Below, piece by piece: positions 49,800-64,000 of a DNA stretch of 64,000 nucleotides (position 1 is its first letter; each line of letters opens with the position of its first letter). The stretch is taken from the NCBI GenBank assembly GCA_009823395.1, contig CM020501.1:9173361-9237360 (forward strand), given 5' to 3'. A model generated the notes under the pieces. That model did not search any database, was not told the origin of the DNA, and saw only the letters and a list, made by a program, of their open reading frames with translations. Made by a program: the position numbers and the translations under genes. Source of the DNA: Thamnaconus septentrionalis. Its lineage: Eukaryota; Chordata; Actinopteri; Tetraodontiformes; Monacanthidae.

Positions 49800-51308
49800 A
49801 GCCAATGGTGCCTTTTTTTTATTTTTCTTACAAAAAAATGTTTAAACAGTTCAAAATGACCACTTGGGAAGCAAAATGCTAAACCAAGATGACAGTGACC
49901 CAAAACATGATAATAAAAAAAAGGAATTCATCAATTAATACTAAAATATAGCATTAAAATTAAAATGTTACAGAGATGCTTGCATGGAATAAACAACATG
50001 GCAAAAGACCACACTATTAACTACCAGAGAGAAAAGACAAAGGTCCATTGCATTAAAAGAAAGACTGCCAAGTGCTGGGGTAAATATATATATCTGTCTC
50101 ATTTGTCATGATTTCCAACAATAAAATATAGGCCTCTGAGCTGTCACTCTCGCCTTTTGTCCTAATGATGCCTGCAAAAATACCGAGAAAATTGACATAT
50201 CCTGACAGTTTTTAAAAAGTACACATACTGAGCATTATTTTACATCTGAGCAAGACTCGAGGTCACTATTTGTTACAAATAGTTATCAAAAGAAGCCTTA
50301 AGTTTTGATTTTCTGCAAGACGCTTCAACAAGAAAAATGGCTTTCCTGTGTCCAAAGCTTATTTTTATATATATACCACTATATTAAAAAAACAACAAAA
50401 AACAATTAAAAAACACTGAAATATACAACAAGAAACTGAAACGAGGGTTCAAAGTACAAAAAAAGCATTCAAAATAAAACAATCCGAGACAAAAAAAAGC
50501 AAACATTTTGAAAATGTTGATCCTTATTTTTTGCACCAACTGGCAAGGAGCTAAAAGAGCGTCTTGAGGACATTTCTTCGACGAGATGAGATCCCTCCAT
50601 CTTCCTTAGTGCAGTGTTAGAAGAGGTGTTTGGTCAGTCGGGCCAAGAGCCCAGAAAATGGTCTCAAACAAAAATTTTAAAAAAGTAAAAAAACAACAAC
50701 AAAAATAAGGAGGGACAGAGAGACGGAGGGAAGGTGTCGAGAGGTCAAAGGTCAGCCTGATGAACTATACAAAGGAATAAAGGTGACAAATAAATTACAT
50801 TAACTTAGAGGCAGGTGCGTGGGGTGTCTGGGCGGTGCAGTGGGTGACTTGTTGATGTTTGTTTTTTTTGTCTTCTTTCGTTTTATCGTTTAGTTTTTTC
50901 TTTCAGTGCAGTGCGCTGCAGTAAAGCTGAGAGGAAAAGGAAGGAAAACGGACGCCAAACTGGAACGTTGGGGGGCGGGGGGTGTACGTTTTGGGTGCTC
51001 CGACTCGTCGTGATTGTCTTGTTCAGTTCAGTTCAGTTCAGTTCAGTTCAGTGTCTCTTCCAGCAGGCGGCGTCACCAGGGTTCAATCAGTGGAGTGTGG
51101 ACGCTGTGGACAGCAGGGTGTGACTGCGTCGGCTGGGGAGATGCATGGTGCAGGTGTGTGTGTGCGAGTGTGTATGTGTGTGTATGATTGAGTGTGTGTG
51201 TGTGGGGAGCCGTGGTGTAGGAGGGTGAGAGGTGGAGGTGGTGGGGTCGGGGTTCCCTCTGAGAAGCGGAGGCCTCCGTTTTTTTTTTTGGAGGATCTTC
51301 ATGGAATC
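49800..51308 (-). other. lef1: lef1 3' untranslated region (predicted)
   Basis: Sequence after the lef1 stop codon on the minus strand. A candidate poly(A) signal AATAAA on that strand is at 49,818-49,823. The length (about 1.5 kb) is similar to that of mammalian LEF1. It contains a TTCAG pentamer repeat (51,021-51,052). The end is a prediction. Confidence 0.45.
51021..51052. repeat. (GTTCA)n pentanucleotide repeat in lef1 3' UTR
   Basis: Six complete GTTCA units plus a partial one. Confidence 0.9.
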
Positions 51309-63764
<12,456 letters not shown>

Positions 63765-64000
63765 CTGCGAAGGGTAGAAAAATAAAATGAAGAAAAAAAA
63801 AAAGGGGGGGAGCTGGAACGGCCGCAGTGGCGTCGGAGAAGCGTAGCGGGTCTGGATGCTGTCGCCCCCCACCGCCTCCCTCGCCCACCCTCGCCTCTTT
63901 AATCATGGGCAATTGCACTTCATGCTAAGAGATTGCTCTGCCAGTAATGGCAACCAAACCTCATCCACTGCACATTGTAGTGGTTTTAAAAGTGCCGCAC
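63765..64000 (-). other. lef1: Start of the next lef1 intron, cut by the window edge
   Basis: No exon was seen in the last 236 nt. The upstream lef1 exons are outside the window. Confidence 0.7.

Overview
This is vertebrate nuclear DNA, almost certainly from a ray-finned (teleost) fish. It holds five split genes with GT-AG introns, many simple-sequence tracts, and dispersed repeats typical of fish. There is no bacterial, organellar or viral gene content. The species cannot be named from the sequence alone.

Layout from left to right. Positions 1-15,240 hold no recognisable gene; there is an eroded LINE fragment near 4.0-4.7 kb, several copies of a dispersed fish repeat, and some palindromes. 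From 30,593 down to 16,513 on the minus strand lies papss1 (PAPS synthase 1): 12 coding exons join without a frame break into 624 codons, the same length as human PAPSS1. Head to head with it is sgms2 (sphingomyelin synthase 2) on the plus strand, with five coding exons at 36,036-38,562 (355 aa) and a probable untranslated first exon near 31.3-31.57 kb. cyp2u1 (cytochrome P450 2U1) follows at 39,665-42,870 with five exons (530 aa), then hadh (mitochondrial 3-hydroxyacyl-CoA dehydrogenase) at 44,385-48,620 with eight exons (309 aa). The right end (63,764 down to 51,309, minus strand) is the 3' part of lef1: two exons of the HMG box, the nuclear-localisation exon and a C-terminal exon. Its N-terminal exons lie beyond position 64,000.

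The order papss1-sgms2-cyp2u1-hadh-lef1 is, as I recall it, the order on human chromosome 4q25, so this is a conserved block and supports each orthologue call. The five proteins do not form a pathway: they cover sulfate activation, sphingolipid synthesis, fatty-acid hydroxylation, beta-oxidation and Wnt-dependent transcription. The block may be held together by lef1 regulatory DNA, which is an inference.

I found no new enzyme system or defence system. The points most worth a second look are a GC-AG intron in hadh, non-coding stretches in lef1 introns that look like conserved elements, a small inverted-repeat transposon in the last lef1 intron, perfect hairpins in papss1 intron 1 and the left flank, and a GATA microsatellite filling nearly half of a 175-nt sgms2 intron.
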